Of a stretch of DNA of 64,000 nucleotides, positions 49,669 to 59,566 are shown in pieces (within the stretch, counting starts at the first letter, position 1; the number at the start of each line of letters is the position of its first letter). The position numbers and the translations under genes are program-made. Origin of the DNA: Kineosporia corallincola (lineage in GTDB: Bacteria; Actinomycetota; Actinomycetes; Actinomycetales; Kineosporiaceae); the NCBI RefSeq assembly GCF_018499875.1, contig NZ_JAHBAY010000012.1, forward strand, positions 1-64,000. The letters run 5' to 3'. A model generated the notes under the pieces. It worked only from the letters and a program-made list of their open reading frames with translations, had not been told where the DNA came from and made no database searches.

Positions 49669-50558
49669 GACGTGGTGCCTCCGTAGTCGAAGAAGCCCCG
49701 GCCGGTCTTGCGCCCCAGATCACCGGCGCGGACCTTGGCCAGGAGCAGGTCGCAGGGCTCGTAACCGGTGTCGCCGGTGCGTTCCCGCAGCACCTCGAGC
49801 GAGTCGGCGACGTTGTCCAGCCCGATCAGGTCGGCCGTGGCCAGCGGCCCGGTGGGGTGACCCAGGCAGCCCCGGAACACCTCGTCGACCGCCTCCGGGG
49901 TGGCCACCCCGTCGGCCACGATCCGGGCCGCCTCGTTGATCATCCGCTGGAGGATCCGGTTGATCACGAAGCCCGGCCCGTCACCGACCAGCACCCCGTG
50001 CTGCCCCAGGTCGTCCAGCAACCGCACCGCCGCGTCCATCGCGGCCGCGCTGCTGCGTGGGCCCTGGATCAGTTCCGCGGTGCGGATCAGGTAGGGCGGG
50101 TTCATGAAGTGGATGCCGACCAGGTCGCCCGGCCGGGCCACCCACCCGGCCTGCTCGTCGATCGGGATGGCCGAGGTGTTCGAGACGATCAGGGTGCCCT
50201 CGGCGACCACGGCGGACACCTCGGCCAGCACCTTGCTCTTGGTCTCGGCGCGCTCGGTGACCGCCTCCACGACCGCCCGGCACCCGGCGACGGCGTCCAG
50301 GTCGGTGGTGGTGGTCAGCTCGCCGGAAGGCTCGTCCCGCGGCAGCTTCCCGAGCAGCTGGGCCATGCGCACCTGGCCACGCACCGCCGAGGCGGCCCGG
50401 CGCAGGATCTCCGGGTCGACGTCCACCAGCACCACCGGCAGTCCCCGGCCGACGGCCAGGGCCGCGATCGCCGTGCCCATCACCCCGGCGCCGAGCACCG
50501 CCAGCGGCCGCGGTCCGGCGGGTCCGGCGGCACCGGTCCCGTCGGTCCCGCCGGTCAT
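49665..50558 (-). CDS. fkbK: FkbK-like 3-hydroxyacyl-CoA dehydrogenase
   Basis: 297 residues from ATG 50558 (ATGA overlap with the PKS gene). NAD-dependent: Rossmann motif LAVLGAGVMGTAIAALAVGR (about 18-37), ETKSKVLAEVSAVVAEGTL, IVSNTSAIPI, then the dehydrogenase C-domain with GIHFMNPPYLIRTAEL, DGPGFVINRILQRMINEAAR and GLGH-like GCLGHPTGPLATADLIGLDN. It oxidises the hydroxymethyl of glyceryl-ACP before FkbI acts. Confidence 0.92.
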   Translation of the reverse strand: MTGGTDGTGAAGPAGPRPLAVLGAGVMGTAIAALAVGRGLPVVLVDVDPEILRRAASAVRGQVRMAQLLGKLPRDEPSGELTTTTDLDAVAGCRAVVEAVTERAETKSKVLAEVSAVVAEGTLIVSNTSAIPIDEQAGWVARPGDLVGIHFMNPPYLIRTAELIQGPRSSAAAMDAAVRLLDDLGQHGVLVGDGPGFVINRILQRMINEAARIVADGVATPEAVDEVFRGCLGHPTGPLATADLIGLDNVADSLEVLRERTGDTGYEPCDLLLAKVRAGDLGRKTGRGFFDYGGTTS

Positions 50559-53500
50559 CGGTCGCTCCCCGGCTCGTCGGTGGTCAGGGCGGGCAGCAGG
50601 TCACCGATGTCCGGCACCCGCCGGGCCAGGAACGTCAGCCCGTCGCGCAGTTGCTCACCGGTCACCGCCGGGGAGAGCCGGTTGCGCCGCAGCCAGGGCT
50701 GCCAGCCCCGGGCCTGCACCCCGTCCTCCCGCAGCTCGTGCCCGTCCAGCTCGTACAGCGCGGTCGAGGACAGCACCGGGCTCCCGGTCTCCAGGGCCCG
50801 GTCGGCGACCAGCTTCTGCCACTCCCGCAACGGCACCGGGCGGGTCGGGAAGCCCACCTCGCCGAGCATCTCGAACAGCCGGCCCAGGCCCGGCGAGCGC
50901 TCGTCCACCAGGTGGTAGGCCCGGCCGACCGAGCTGGGCGACAGCGCCAGCTCGACCACGGCCCGGGAGAGCACGTCGACCGGGGAGATCGGCAGCCCCC
51001 GCTCGTCCTGCGGGTGTGCCCCCACGGCCAGCCCGCTGGCCAGGGAGAACCAGATCAGGTCCCGGTCGTTGCAGGCACCGGTGGCGGTCGAGGCCATGAT
51101 CAGGCCGGGCCGGAAGACCCGGATCCGCATCCCGTCCTGCTCGGCCCGTTCCAGCAGGCGCTCGGACACCCACTTGGCCACGCCGTAGCCGCCGAGCTGC
51201 GGGTCGAGCGGCTGCTCGCGGGTCTCCAGCAGGCGGTCGCCGGAGCCGACGGCCGGCCCGGTGGCGGCCACCGTGGAGATGAAGCTCAGGTCGCGGATGC
51301 CGGCCGAGCGCATCCAGACCAGCAGGTCGGCCAGCGGCAGCACGCTGTCGTGCCGCAGTTCGCGGTAGGGCTCGGTGAACACCACCTTCGCGGCGCAGTG
51401 CAGCACGTGGCCGATCTCCCCGGCCAGCAGGCCGTCACGGTAGGTGCGGCCGATCGTGCCGATGTCCCGCAGGTCGCCGGGCACCACGTGCACCCGGGCC
51501 GGGTCGGGCCGGGGCAGGTCCAGTTTCGCGGCGGCGGCCTCCAGCCGTTCCCGCCCGCGCTCCTCGTCCGGCGCCCGCACGATGCAGTACACGTCGGCCT
51601 GGGAACGGGCGAGCAGGTCGTTCAGCAGGAAGGCACCGAGATAGCCGGTGGCTCCGGTGAGCAGCACGCCGCGCCCCGGTGCCTCCGGCCCGGCCAGGTC
51701 GCCCAGGGGCAGCTGGAGGTCCCGGTCGACCAGGGCGCCGTCACCGTCGGCCGCGGGGTCGGCCTGCTGCGCGTCGTCCGGGCCGCCCCGCATCCCCCGC
51801 ACGATGCCCGCGATCGCCCGCACCGTGGCCTGGCTCCCACCGGCCCGGTGGATGTTGACCAGCACCCCGTGACGGCGCTGCACCTCCAGCACCATCTGCA
51901 CGGAGAGCAGGGACGTGCCGCCGAGACGGCCGAACTCGTCGTCCGGGCCGATGTCGTCGACGCCGAAGAGCTCGCCCCACAGCGAGATCAGGTCGGACTC
52001 GATGCCGTCGGCGGGCGTCCGCGGTGCCGGGGACGCCTGCGGTGCGCCGGCGGATGTCCCGGCTGGTGTCCCGGCGGATGTCCCGGCTGGTGTCCCGGCG
52101 GATGTCCCGGCTGGTGTCAGCGGTGCCGCCGGCGCGTCCAGCGGGTACCGGTCCAGGGCCCAGTACCGTGACCGGGCGAAGGCGTACCCGGGCAGCCGCA
52201 CCCGGCGTCCCCGCGGGGCGATCGCCGCCCAGTCCACCGGGACCCCCGCGAGCCAGGCGGCGCTGAGCGCCTCCTCGACCACGTCGTCCACCGTGTCGGG
52301 CCCGGCGGTGGCCTTCACCTCGACGCGCACCAGGTGCCGGTCGCCCGGACCGGCCGCCGGCACCTCGGGTACCACCCGGGTGCCCGCGGGCAGGGCCGTC
52401 AGCAGGGTCTCCAGCAGGCCGCCGGGCCAGTTCGCCCCGGCGGGGGCGAGCACCAGGGCGTCGCACCGGTCCGGCACCCGCCCGGTGCGCACCGCGGGTG
52501 GGCGGGGCAGCCGCAGGGCCGCGACCAGATCGCCCTGCGGGGCCGTCACCACCCTCCGCACCCCGAAGTCCGTGCGGCCCACCCGCAGGGTGTGCGCCAC
52601 GTCGGCCAGGTCGAGGTCGCCGGTCTCGAGAACGTCCGCCAGCCGGGCGGACTGGGCGTCCAGCTCGGCCCGGGACCGGGCCGACAGCACCAGCCGGTGC
52701 ACCGGGCGGGCGGGGGCCGGTGCCCGCACCGGAGGCGGCGGCGGTGCGAGCACGGCGGCCGCGTTGGTGCCACCGACCCCCATCGAGTTGACCAGGACGT
52801 GCCGGTCCGGCTCCTCGGTCAGCCCGGCCTCGGTGAGGACGGTGAACGGGCTCTCGGCGAGCAGGCCCGGGTCACGGGGCCGGGTGTACATCGGGTGCGC
52901 GGGCAGCCTGCCGGTACGGGCCACGTGCACCGCCTTGATGAAACCGGCGATACCGGCGGCCGGCCCGGTGTGGCCGATGTTGGTCATCACCGACCCGAGA
53001 CCGCAGTAGCCGGTCTTCTCGGTGGTCTGCCGGAACGCCGCGCTCAGCGCCATCAGCTCGATGTGGTCGCCGACCGCGGTGGCCGTGCCGTGCGCCTCGA
53101 CGTAGCGCAGCCGGTCGGCCGGCACGTCCGCCACCCGCAGGGCGGCGGCCACCACATCGGCGACGCCGGCCGGACCGGGAGCCACGAATCCCATCCGGTC
53201 GGCGCCGTCGTTGCCCACCGCGCTGCCCTTGAGCACCGCCAGCACGGGATCACCGTCGGCCAGTGCGTCATCGAGCCTGCGCAGCGCCACCACGCCCACT
53301 CCGGAGCTGTAGGTCGTGCCGGTCGAGCGGGCGTCGAACGACCGGCAGAACCCGTCCTCGGAGAGCACCCCGCCGGGCTGGTGGTGGTACCCCCGGAAGG
53401 GTTCCAGCACCGTCGCCCCTCCGGCCAGTGCGATGTCGCACTCCCCGGACAGCAGGCTGAGAGTGGCGTAGTGCACGGCGTAGAGAGACGACGAGCATCC

Positions 53501-54043
53501 GGTCTGGATGCTCAGCGCCGGGCCTCTCAGGCCGAGTTTGTAGGCGACCCGCGACGGCATGAAGTCCGCCTGGCCACCGACGGTCAGATCGAGATCGTCG
53601 ACCGCGGCACGGATTCCGTCCTGCCGGGCCCGGGCCGCGAGCAGGGCCGCGGAGTATCCCCCGGCCGCGCTGCCGGCGAACACGCCCACCACCGGGCCGC
53701 CCGGTCCCTGGGGGCGGGCCGGGTGCCCGGCGGCCTCCAGGGCCTCCCAGGATGCCTCCAGGAAGATCCGGTGCTGCGGGTCGATGGTCTCGGCCTCGCG
53801 CGGCGGGTAACCGAAGAACTCGGCCGCGAACCGGTCCACCCCGGGCAGGGTGGCCCCCACCCGGACGAATCCGGGGGCGGCGGCCTCCTGCTCACCGATG
53901 CCCGAGGCCCGCAGCACCTCGTCCGGCAGCTCACGCATCGAGACCACGCCGCCGTCGATGTTGCGCCAGAACTCCTCCGGGGTCCAGGCGTCGGGGTAAC
54001 GGCAGCCGATGCCGACGACCGCGATCTCCGTGCCGGCCGTCAC
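50555..54043 (-). CDS. AT-less PKS module: KS-ACP-thioester reductase
   Basis: 1162 residues from GTG 54043. KS at 1-430 with Cys183 (QTGCSSSL), His318 (EAHGTAT) and His358 (NIGHTGPAAG). Next comes a linker (about 440-680) that keeps the usual pre- and post-AT regions (HRLVLSARSRAELDAQSARL; RRVRLPGYAFARSRYW) but not the AT itself, as if an AT had been excised. A Thr/Ser/Ala/Gly repeat and an ACP (GGTSLLSVQMVL) follow. The C-terminus (about 770-1162) is a thioester reductase: GVLLTGATGYLGAFLLNDLL, YGVAKWVSERLL and FRPGLIMASTATGA. The KS performs one extension and the reductase releases an aldehyde or alcohol. The extender must come in trans. Confidence 0.92.
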   Translation of the reverse strand: MTAGTEIAVVGIGCRYPDAWTPEEFWRNIDGGVVSMRELPDEVLRASGIGEQEAAAPGFVRVGATLPGVDRFAAEFFGYPPREAETIDPQHRIFLEASWEALEAAGHPARPQGPGGPVVGVFAGSAAGGYSAALLAARARQDGIRAAVDDLDLTVGGQADFMPSRVAYKLGLRGPALSIQTGCSSSLYAVHYATLSLLSGECDIALAGGATVLEPFRGYHHQPGGVLSEDGFCRSFDARSTGTTYSSGVGVVALRRLDDALADGDPVLAVLKGSAVGNDGADRMGFVAPGPAGVADVVAAALRVADVPADRLRYVEAHGTATAVGDHIELMALSAAFRQTTEKTGYCGLGSVMTNIGHTGPAAGIAGFIKAVHVARTGRLPAHPMYTRPRDPGLLAESPFTVLTEAGLTEEPDRHVLVNSMGVGGTNAAAVLAPPPPPVRAPAPARPVHRLVLSARSRAELDAQSARLADVLETGDLDLADVAHTLRVGRTDFGVRRVVTAPQGDLVAALRLPRPPAVRTGRVPDRCDALVLAPAGANWPGGLLETLLTALPAGTRVVPEVPAAGPGDRHLVRVEVKATAGPDTVDDVVEEALSAAWLAGVPVDWAAIAPRGRRVRLPGYAFARSRYWALDRYPLDAPAAPLTPAGTSAGTPAGTSAGTPAGTSAGAPQASPAPRTPADGIESDLISLWGELFGVDDIGPDDEFGRLGGTSLLSVQMVLEVQRRHGVLVNIHRAGGSQATVRAIAGIVRGMRGGPDDAQQADPAADGDGALVDRDLQLPLGDLAGPEAPGRGVLLTGATGYLGAFLLNDLLARSQADVYCIVRAPDEERGRERLEAAAAKLDLPRPDPARVHVVPGDLRDIGTIGRTYRDGLLAGEIGHVLHCAAKVVFTEPYRELRHDSVLPLADLLVWMRSAGIRDLSFISTVAATGPAVGSGDRLLETREQPLDPQLGGYGVAKWVSERLLERAEQDGMRIRVFRPGLIMASTATGACNDRDLIWFSLASGLAVGAHPQDERGLPISPVDVLSRAVVELALSPSSVGRAYHLVDERSPGLGRLFEMLGEVGFPTRPVPLREWQKLVADRALETGSPVLSSTALYELDGHELREDGVQARGWQPWLRRNRLSPAVTGEQLRDGLTFLARRVPDIGDLLPALTTDEPGSDR
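52051..52118 (-). repeat. 24-bp tandem repeat in the KS-ACP linker
   Basis: Two full and one partial copies (24+24+20 bp) of CGGATGTCCCGGCTGGTGTC, followed by CCGG. They encode a T-S-A-G-T-P-A-G repeat in the linker before the ACP. Frame-preserving, probably a flexible spacer. Confidence 0.8.
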
Positions 54044-57000
54044 TCGGCAGCCCCCGAGACGGTGGTGACCGGGGTGGCGGCAGGGTTCGTGACGGGGTTG
54101 GTGGCGGCGGCCCCGCGGCCGAGCAGGCGGCTGCGGTCAGGGGTGGCGCGAACCACCTGACCGGTCCCGTCGGCCCCGTCGATCCCGTCGGCCCCGTCGG
54201 CCGGTGACAGCAGCTCGACCTGCGCCCGCACCGTGCTGTGCTGGAACAGGTCCGAGACCTTGATCGGGCGGGCGCTGAGCGGCCGCAGCTCCTCCCACAG
54301 CATGATCAGCAACAGCGAACTGCCGCCCGACTCCAGGAATTTCGCGTCGTCCGGCACCGTCTGGGCCGGGTCCAGGTCGAGCACCTCGGTCCAGGCCCGG
54401 CGCACCGACTCGGTCAGGTCCGCCCGGCTGGGGACCGTTCCCGCCGGGGTGACTGCGTTCTGGCCACCTGCGTTCTGCATCGTGCTCTCCTGAAGGGGGT
54501 GCGAGGTCGGATCGGACGACAGGGCCCGGGCCACCGCGACCAGCTCACCGAGCAGCGCGGTGGCGGTGTCCGGATCGAAAAGGTGCACGGCGTAAGACAG
54601 GTCGAGCTCCAGGTGGTCTCCCAGATCGGTGACCACCAGCTCCAGTTCGTGCTTGATGTGCAGCGGGTCGAGGGGCCGGTAGCGACCCCCGGTCCGGGGG
54701 CCGAGCGCCGCCGGCACGTCGCGGCCCTCCTGCACGCTCAGGTAGACCGGGGTCAGCGGGGGACGGCTCAGGTCCCGTTCCGGGTGCAGCGCCGCCACCA
54801 CCTCGTCGAACGGCACACCGGCGTGCCGGAAGGCGAAGGTGCCGCTCTCCCGCACCCGGCCCAGGAGCCGCGGCCAGGACGGGTCGCCGGTCAGGTCCAC
54901 CCGCAGCACCAGCGTCTCGACGAACATCCCGATCGCCTCCGCCTGCGCGGCGGTGTCCCGCCCGGCCCAGGGGAAGGCGAGGAGGAAGTCACGCTGCCGG
55001 CCACGCCGGGCCAGCACGGTGGCCAGCAGCGCCGCCGACGTCATGAAGAGCGTGGCCCCGGCCCGCGTCGCGGCCTCCCGCAGCCCGGCGGTGGTCGTGG
55101 CGTCGATCCGGGCCGTGACGGAACCGGCCAGGGTGTGCTGCACCTCGCCGCGTTCCCGGTCGGCCGGCAGTTCGACGTCGACCGGGGCACTGCCCAGCCG
55201 GGCCACGACCTGCTCCAGCGCGGCGCGGTCCGGCGCCGTCCCCGGCTCCCGTCGTGGCCCCGGCGCAGCGGGCTCCGCAACGGTCTCCCCGCGGTAGCGG
55301 GCGGCGATCTCCTCCACCAGCAGCCGCCGCGACCAGCCGTCGACGACGATGTGGTGTGCCACCAGCACCAGCAGGGTCTGCTCACCGCGGCGTAGCAGTT
55401 CGGCCCGCACCGGCGGGCCGGTCGCCAGATCCATCGCCTCCCAGCAGAATTCGGCCAGGTGCTCACGCAGCTCGGCGTCGCTCCAGGCGCTCGCGTCGAC
55501 GGTCCCGGCCCGGGCCGGGGCGGCGTCGGTGCGCAGGCAGACCTGCCGCAGCCGCCGGTCCAGGTGGAACCGGGCCCGCAGCACCGGGTGCCGGGCGAGC
55601 ACGTCGTCGACGGCTCGGCGCAGCGCGCCGGCATCGACCGGCCCGGTGTACTCGATCACCGAGGGCAGCAGGTAGGCCGCCCGGTGGGACGGCAGCCGGT
55701 CGAGTGTCCAGAACCGGGCCTGGACCGGGTCGGCCGGCCGCGGAGCGGACGGATCATGCTGCGGTGCCGGCACTTCCGGCGCCCCCGGCGAATCCGGGAC
55801 GACCGGCGAGTCCGGGACGACCGCGGCCCGGTGCAGGAGCTCGGCCAGGTGGGCGACCGTCGGCTCGGCGAGGAAGTCGCGCGGGGTGACCACCACGCCC
55901 CGGCGCCGCTGGGCCTCGGCCAGCATGCTGATGACCAGCAGCGACTGCCCCCCGGCGGTGAAGAAGTCCGAGTCCGGGGCCAGCCGGGCCGGGCTCCCCG
56001 GCAGTACCGCCGCGAAAAGCTCCTCGGCCTGCGCGTAGTCGGATGCCTCATAGCGCTTCCCGGTCACCGCCGGGCCCGCCCCGGACGTCACCGCACGCAC
56101 GTTCCCCACCGGGACGGGGCCCGCGGGCAGGTCACCGACCACCCGGTCCGGGTCCGCCGTCACCTCCTCCAGCAGCCGCACGAAGCCCGCACCCAGCTCG
56201 TCCACCACGGCCGCCGGGTAACGGTCGGTGTCGTGCTCGATGGTCAGGACCGCACCGGACGCGGTCTCGTCGAGCATGAGCAGGAGGTCGAACTTGGCCG
56301 TGCCGGTGCCCAGCACCACCGGCCGGCGCCAGGGCGAGGTCTCCTCGTCCCAGGCCGGGGCCACCATGTTCTGGAGGACGAACCCGACGTCGGCCGGGGC
56401 CAGGCGGCCCTCACCCCGCAGCGCCGCGATCCGCGCGGTCAGCCGGTCGAACGGCAGCCTCTGGTACGACAGCGCACCGTAGAACTCGGCCCGGGCCGCC
56501 GCGCAGAGCTGCCGGAACGTCGCCCCGGGCACGACCCGGCAGCGCAACGGCACGGTGTTGACGAAGAACCCGACCAGCGGTGCCAGATCGGTCTCGGCCC
56601 GGTTGGCCGTCATCACCCCGAGCAGGAAGTCCCGCCGCCCGGAACGCCGGGCCACCAGCACCTCGACCACCGTGGAGAGCAGCACGAACGGCGTGACCCG
56701 CAGCGAACGGGACCGTTCGGCCACGGCCTCCCAGACCGGTGACGGCACCTCGAAGCCGCGGTGCGCCCCCGGCCGGGCCCCGTCGGGAGCGGCGGGACGC
56801 CCGGAGCAGCCGGCCAGCACCGGTCCCCCGGCGAGCGGGGCCAGCACCGCGGCCCTCTCCTGGAGCGCGGTGGCGATCTCCGGTGACCGCGCCACCTCCT
56901 GCTCCCGCAGCGCGAAATCGGCGTACTGCAAGGGAAGTTCCGCGAACTGCGGGTCACGGCCGGCCAGGAGCGCCCGGTAGGCGACGGTGAGGTCCCCGAA

Positions 57001-57444
57001 CAACGGGGCCAGCGACCAGCCGTCGACCGCGATGTGGTGCACACTCAGCAGCACGGTGTCCGGTCCGGTGTCCCCGCTCCAGACCACGGCCCGCAGCACC
57101 TGCCCGTCGGCCGGCGAGAGGGGCCGGGCCGCGAGCGTCCCGCAGTCGTCGAGGGCCCGGGCCGGCACGTCGTCACCGGCGGGCACGTCGATGCGCAGAA
57201 CCTCGATCACCGGCCGGTCCATGACCTGCTGCACCGGCGCCCCGTCCACCAGGCGGTAGCGGGTGCGGAGGATCTCGTGCCGGGTCGCGACCGACTCCAG
57301 CGCGCCCGCCAGCACCGTCGGGTCGACCGGCACCCGGGCCGTGAACAGCAGCGGCACGTTGTAGGTGGGGTTGCCGGGTGCGGCGGCGTCGGTCAGCCAG
57401 ACCCGCAGCTGGGCACTCGAGAGGGGAGCCTCCCGGGCGCTCAC
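54040..57444 (-). CDS. NRPS: C-PCP-C-PCP without adenylation domains
   Basis: 1134 residues from GTG 57444 (GTGA overlap with the A-PCP gene). C1 (about 8-440): LSSAQLRVWLTDA, catalytic SVHHIAVDGWSLAP. PCP1 (about 460-540): DFFTAGGQSLLVI. C2 (about 565-985): PVQARFWTLDRLPSHR, AHHIVVDGWSRRLL. PCP2 (about 1030-1100): KFLESGGSSLLLI. Both HHxxxDG motifs are intact. With no A domain, each PCP must be charged in trans, most simply by the stand-alone A domain; the monooxygenase may act on these amino acids. It should form two peptide bonds after the Val-like starter. Confidence 0.92.
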   Translation of the reverse strand: MSAREAPLSSAQLRVWLTDAAAPGNPTYNVPLLFTARVPVDPTVLAGALESVATRHEILRTRYRLVDGAPVQQVMDRPVIEVLRIDVPAGDDVPARALDDCGTLAARPLSPADGQVLRAVVWSGDTGPDTVLLSVHHIAVDGWSLAPLFGDLTVAYRALLAGRDPQFAELPLQYADFALREQEVARSPEIATALQERAAVLAPLAGGPVLAGCSGRPAAPDGARPGAHRGFEVPSPVWEAVAERSRSLRVTPFVLLSTVVEVLVARRSGRRDFLLGVMTANRAETDLAPLVGFFVNTVPLRCRVVPGATFRQLCAAARAEFYGALSYQRLPFDRLTARIAALRGEGRLAPADVGFVLQNMVAPAWDEETSPWRRPVVLGTGTAKFDLLLMLDETASGAVLTIEHDTDRYPAAVVDELGAGFVRLLEEVTADPDRVVGDLPAGPVPVGNVRAVTSGAGPAVTGKRYEASDYAQAEELFAAVLPGSPARLAPDSDFFTAGGQSLLVISMLAEAQRRRGVVVTPRDFLAEPTVAHLAELLHRAAVVPDSPVVPDSPGAPEVPAPQHDPSAPRPADPVQARFWTLDRLPSHRAAYLLPSVIEYTGPVDAGALRRAVDDVLARHPVLRARFHLDRRLRQVCLRTDAAPARAGTVDASAWSDAELREHLAEFCWEAMDLATGPPVRAELLRRGEQTLLVLVAHHIVVDGWSRRLLVEEIAARYRGETVAEPAAPGPRREPGTAPDRAALEQVVARLGSAPVDVELPADRERGEVQHTLAGSVTARIDATTTAGLREAATRAGATLFMTSAALLATVLARRGRQRDFLLAFPWAGRDTAAQAEAIGMFVETLVLRVDLTGDPSWPRLLGRVRESGTFAFRHAGVPFDEVVAALHPERDLSRPPLTPVYLSVQEGRDVPAALGPRTGGRYRPLDPLHIKHELELVVTDLGDHLELDLSYAVHLFDPDTATALLGELVAVARALSSDPTSHPLQESTMQNAGGQNAVTPAGTVPSRADLTESVRRAWTEVLDLDPAQTVPDDAKFLESGGSSLLLIMLWEELRPLSARPIKVSDLFQHSTVRAQVELLSPADGADGIDGADGTGQVVRATPDRSRLLGRGAAATNPVTNPAATPVTTVSGAAE

Positions 57445-59285
57445 GCGGCCCGCACCGTGGTCCGGACCCGCGTGCACAGGTCGGCCAGCGTGTCGGCGAG
57501 CAGCACCTCGGCGGCGTCCACCGGACTGCTCAGGCCGTCCTGGATCCGCGCGGCCACCTGCATCGCGAGGATCGAGTTGCCGCCCAGGTCGAGGAAGTTG
57601 TCGGCGGCGCCGATCCGGCTCACCCCCAGCACGTCCCGCCAGGCGGTGGCCACCACGTCGTCCACCTCGTCGGCCGGCCCCTCCGGGGCCGCGGCGGCCA
57701 CCGGTCCCACCGACACCGGCGACCCCACCGGCGGTTCCGGTTCGAGCAGCGCCAGCAGGGCGGCCCGGTCGGTCTTGCCGGTGGGCCCGATCGGCAGACG
57801 CTCCAGGAACAGCCAGCGCGAGGGCAGCATGTAGGCCGGCAGCCGGGTGGTCAGCTCGCCGGTCAGGGTCTGCGCCCGCAGCACCGTTCCCGGCGCCGGC
57901 AGCGCGAACCCGGCCAGGACCGCGGCCGGCCCTTCGCCGACCTTCTCGACGAAGGCTGTGTCGACGAGACCCGTTGCCACGGCGGCCCGTTCGATCTCCT
58001 CGAGCTCGATCCGGAACCCGCGCAGCTTCACCTGCCGGTCGCGGCGTCCCAGCACCTCGAACACGCCGTCCCCCGTCGTCCTGGCCAGATCACCGGTGCG
58101 GTAGACCATGTCGCCGGTTCCGGGCCGGGTGACGAACTTCTCGGCCGTGAGCTCGGGGCGCCCCAGGTATCCCAGCGCCAGCCCCGGGCCGCCGACGCAC
58201 AGTTCGCCGAGCTCGCCGTCGGGCACCGGGGCGAGCCGCTCGTCGAGCACGTGCAGGCTGGTCTGCTGCAACGGGCGGCCGACCGGGATCCGGTCCAGCC
58301 CGGCCGTGCTCCGGTCGTTACAGTCGAAATAGGCCGCGAACGTGGTGGTCTCGGTCGGACCGTACCCGTTCACCAGGCGTCCCGGCGGGCCGGCCGCCAG
58401 CACCCGGCGCACCGCGCCGAGCTCCAGCTGCTCCCCGCCCACCACGAGCGTCCCCAGTCGGGAGAACGCGCCGGGACGCTCGCGGGCCAGTGTGTGGAAC
58501 AGCGAGGTGGTCAGGAACAGCGCGTCCAGGCGCTCGGCGCGGGTCAGCCCGATCCAGTCGTCGAGCGGCAGGTCGCCGAACCCCGGCAGCACGACCACCG
58601 TCCCGCCGGCGATCAGGGCGTTCCAGATCTCGAAGGTGGTGGCGTCGAAGGCCGGGTTGGCCGCGTTGCCCACCCGGTCGCCCGCCTCGATCGTGCAGAA
58701 CAGCGGGTCGACCGCGAGGCGGCGCACGGCCCGGTGCGGAACCACGACGCCCTTGGGACGGCCGGTCGAGCCCGAGGTGAACGCCACGTAGGCCGGATCG
58801 CCGGGGGCGGGATCGGGCCCGCCGTAAGCGTCTTCGCCCTCGCCGGCGAACTCCGGGGCCTCCACCACGGTCAGGTCGGGCAGGCGCTCGCGCCACCCGG
58901 ACGGGTCGGGCACGGAGCGCGGGGCGCACACCGCCACCCGCACACCGGAGTCCTGGAGGATGCCGGCCAGCCGGTCGGCCGGCGCCATCGCGTCGAGCGG
59001 CAGGTAGGCCGCACCGGCCCGGAGGATCCCGAGCAGGGTGACGACCAGCGAGACCGAGCGGTTCTGGGCCACCGCCACCAGGTCCGAGGGCCGCACACCC
59101 ACCTCGTTCAGCCCGGCGGCCAGCCGGCCCGCCCGGAGCCAGAGTTCCCGGTAGTTCAGGGTCTCGCCGGTCAGCGGATCGCGGACGGCGGGGGCGTCCG
59201 GCCGCCGGACGGCCCAGCGACCGACCAGGGCGGGGACCGCGGTTTCCGGATCCGGCCGGTCCAGGGGCGTGCCGAGGTGTTCCAC
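57441..59285 (-). CDS. NRPS initiation module: A-PCP, Val-like specificity
   Basis: 614 residues from GTG 59285, with GGAGGAA upstream; first gene of the operon. A domain: FTSGSTGRPKGVVVPHRAV (A3), NPAFDATTFEIWNALIAGG (A4), VNGYGPTETTTFAAY (A5), VYRTGDLAR (A7), GRRDRQVKLRGFRIELEEIE (A8), GPTGKTDRAAL (A10). PCP: DNFLDLGGNSILAMQ. The hand-read code D-A-F-F-V-G-G-T-F-K is close to the published Val code (DAFWIGGTFK) and to Ile variants. It starts the chain with Val or a similar aliphatic residue; no C domain or lipid-loading domain precedes it. Confidence 0.92.
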   Translation of the reverse strand: MEHLGTPLDRPDPETAVPALVGRWAVRRPDAPAVRDPLTGETLNYRELWLRAGRLAAGLNEVGVRPSDLVAVAQNRSVSLVVTLLGILRAGAAYLPLDAMAPADRLAGILQDSGVRVAVCAPRSVPDPSGWRERLPDLTVVEAPEFAGEGEDAYGGPDPAPGDPAYVAFTSGSTGRPKGVVVPHRAVRRLAVDPLFCTIEAGDRVGNAANPAFDATTFEIWNALIAGGTVVVLPGFGDLPLDDWIGLTRAERLDALFLTTSLFHTLARERPGAFSRLGTLVVGGEQLELGAVRRVLAAGPPGRLVNGYGPTETTTFAAYFDCNDRSTAGLDRIPVGRPLQQTSLHVLDERLAPVPDGELGELCVGGPGLALGYLGRPELTAEKFVTRPGTGDMVYRTGDLARTTGDGVFEVLGRRDRQVKLRGFRIELEEIERAAVATGLVDTAFVEKVGEGPAAVLAGFALPAPGTVLRAQTLTGELTTRLPAYMLPSRWLFLERLPIGPTGKTDRAALLALLEPEPPVGSPVSVGPVAAAAPEGPADEVDDVVATAWRDVLGVSRIGAADNFLDLGGNSILAMQVAARIQDGLSSPVDAAEVLLADTLADLCTRVRTTVRAA

Positions 59286-59566
59286 GCGATTCCTCCAGAG
59301 GCTTCGATCACCCGGCGGGCGGGCGGCACGGAAATCTGGAAATGACGAAGAGGGAGCCGGCCGGACGAACGCCGGAAATCAACGGACCGCACCGGACGGA
59401 AATTCAGGAATTCAGCGAGAACCCCAGCCGTGGTCGGCCATCGTGTTCAGCCGGGCGGACGATTGAGATCCCTCGAAGGACGCACCCATTCGTTCGGGAA
59501 ACAGGCACGGCGGCGCACCTGGAAGCATCTGTTCATTCCCCCAGAACTCAACGTTTGCAACGGGCC

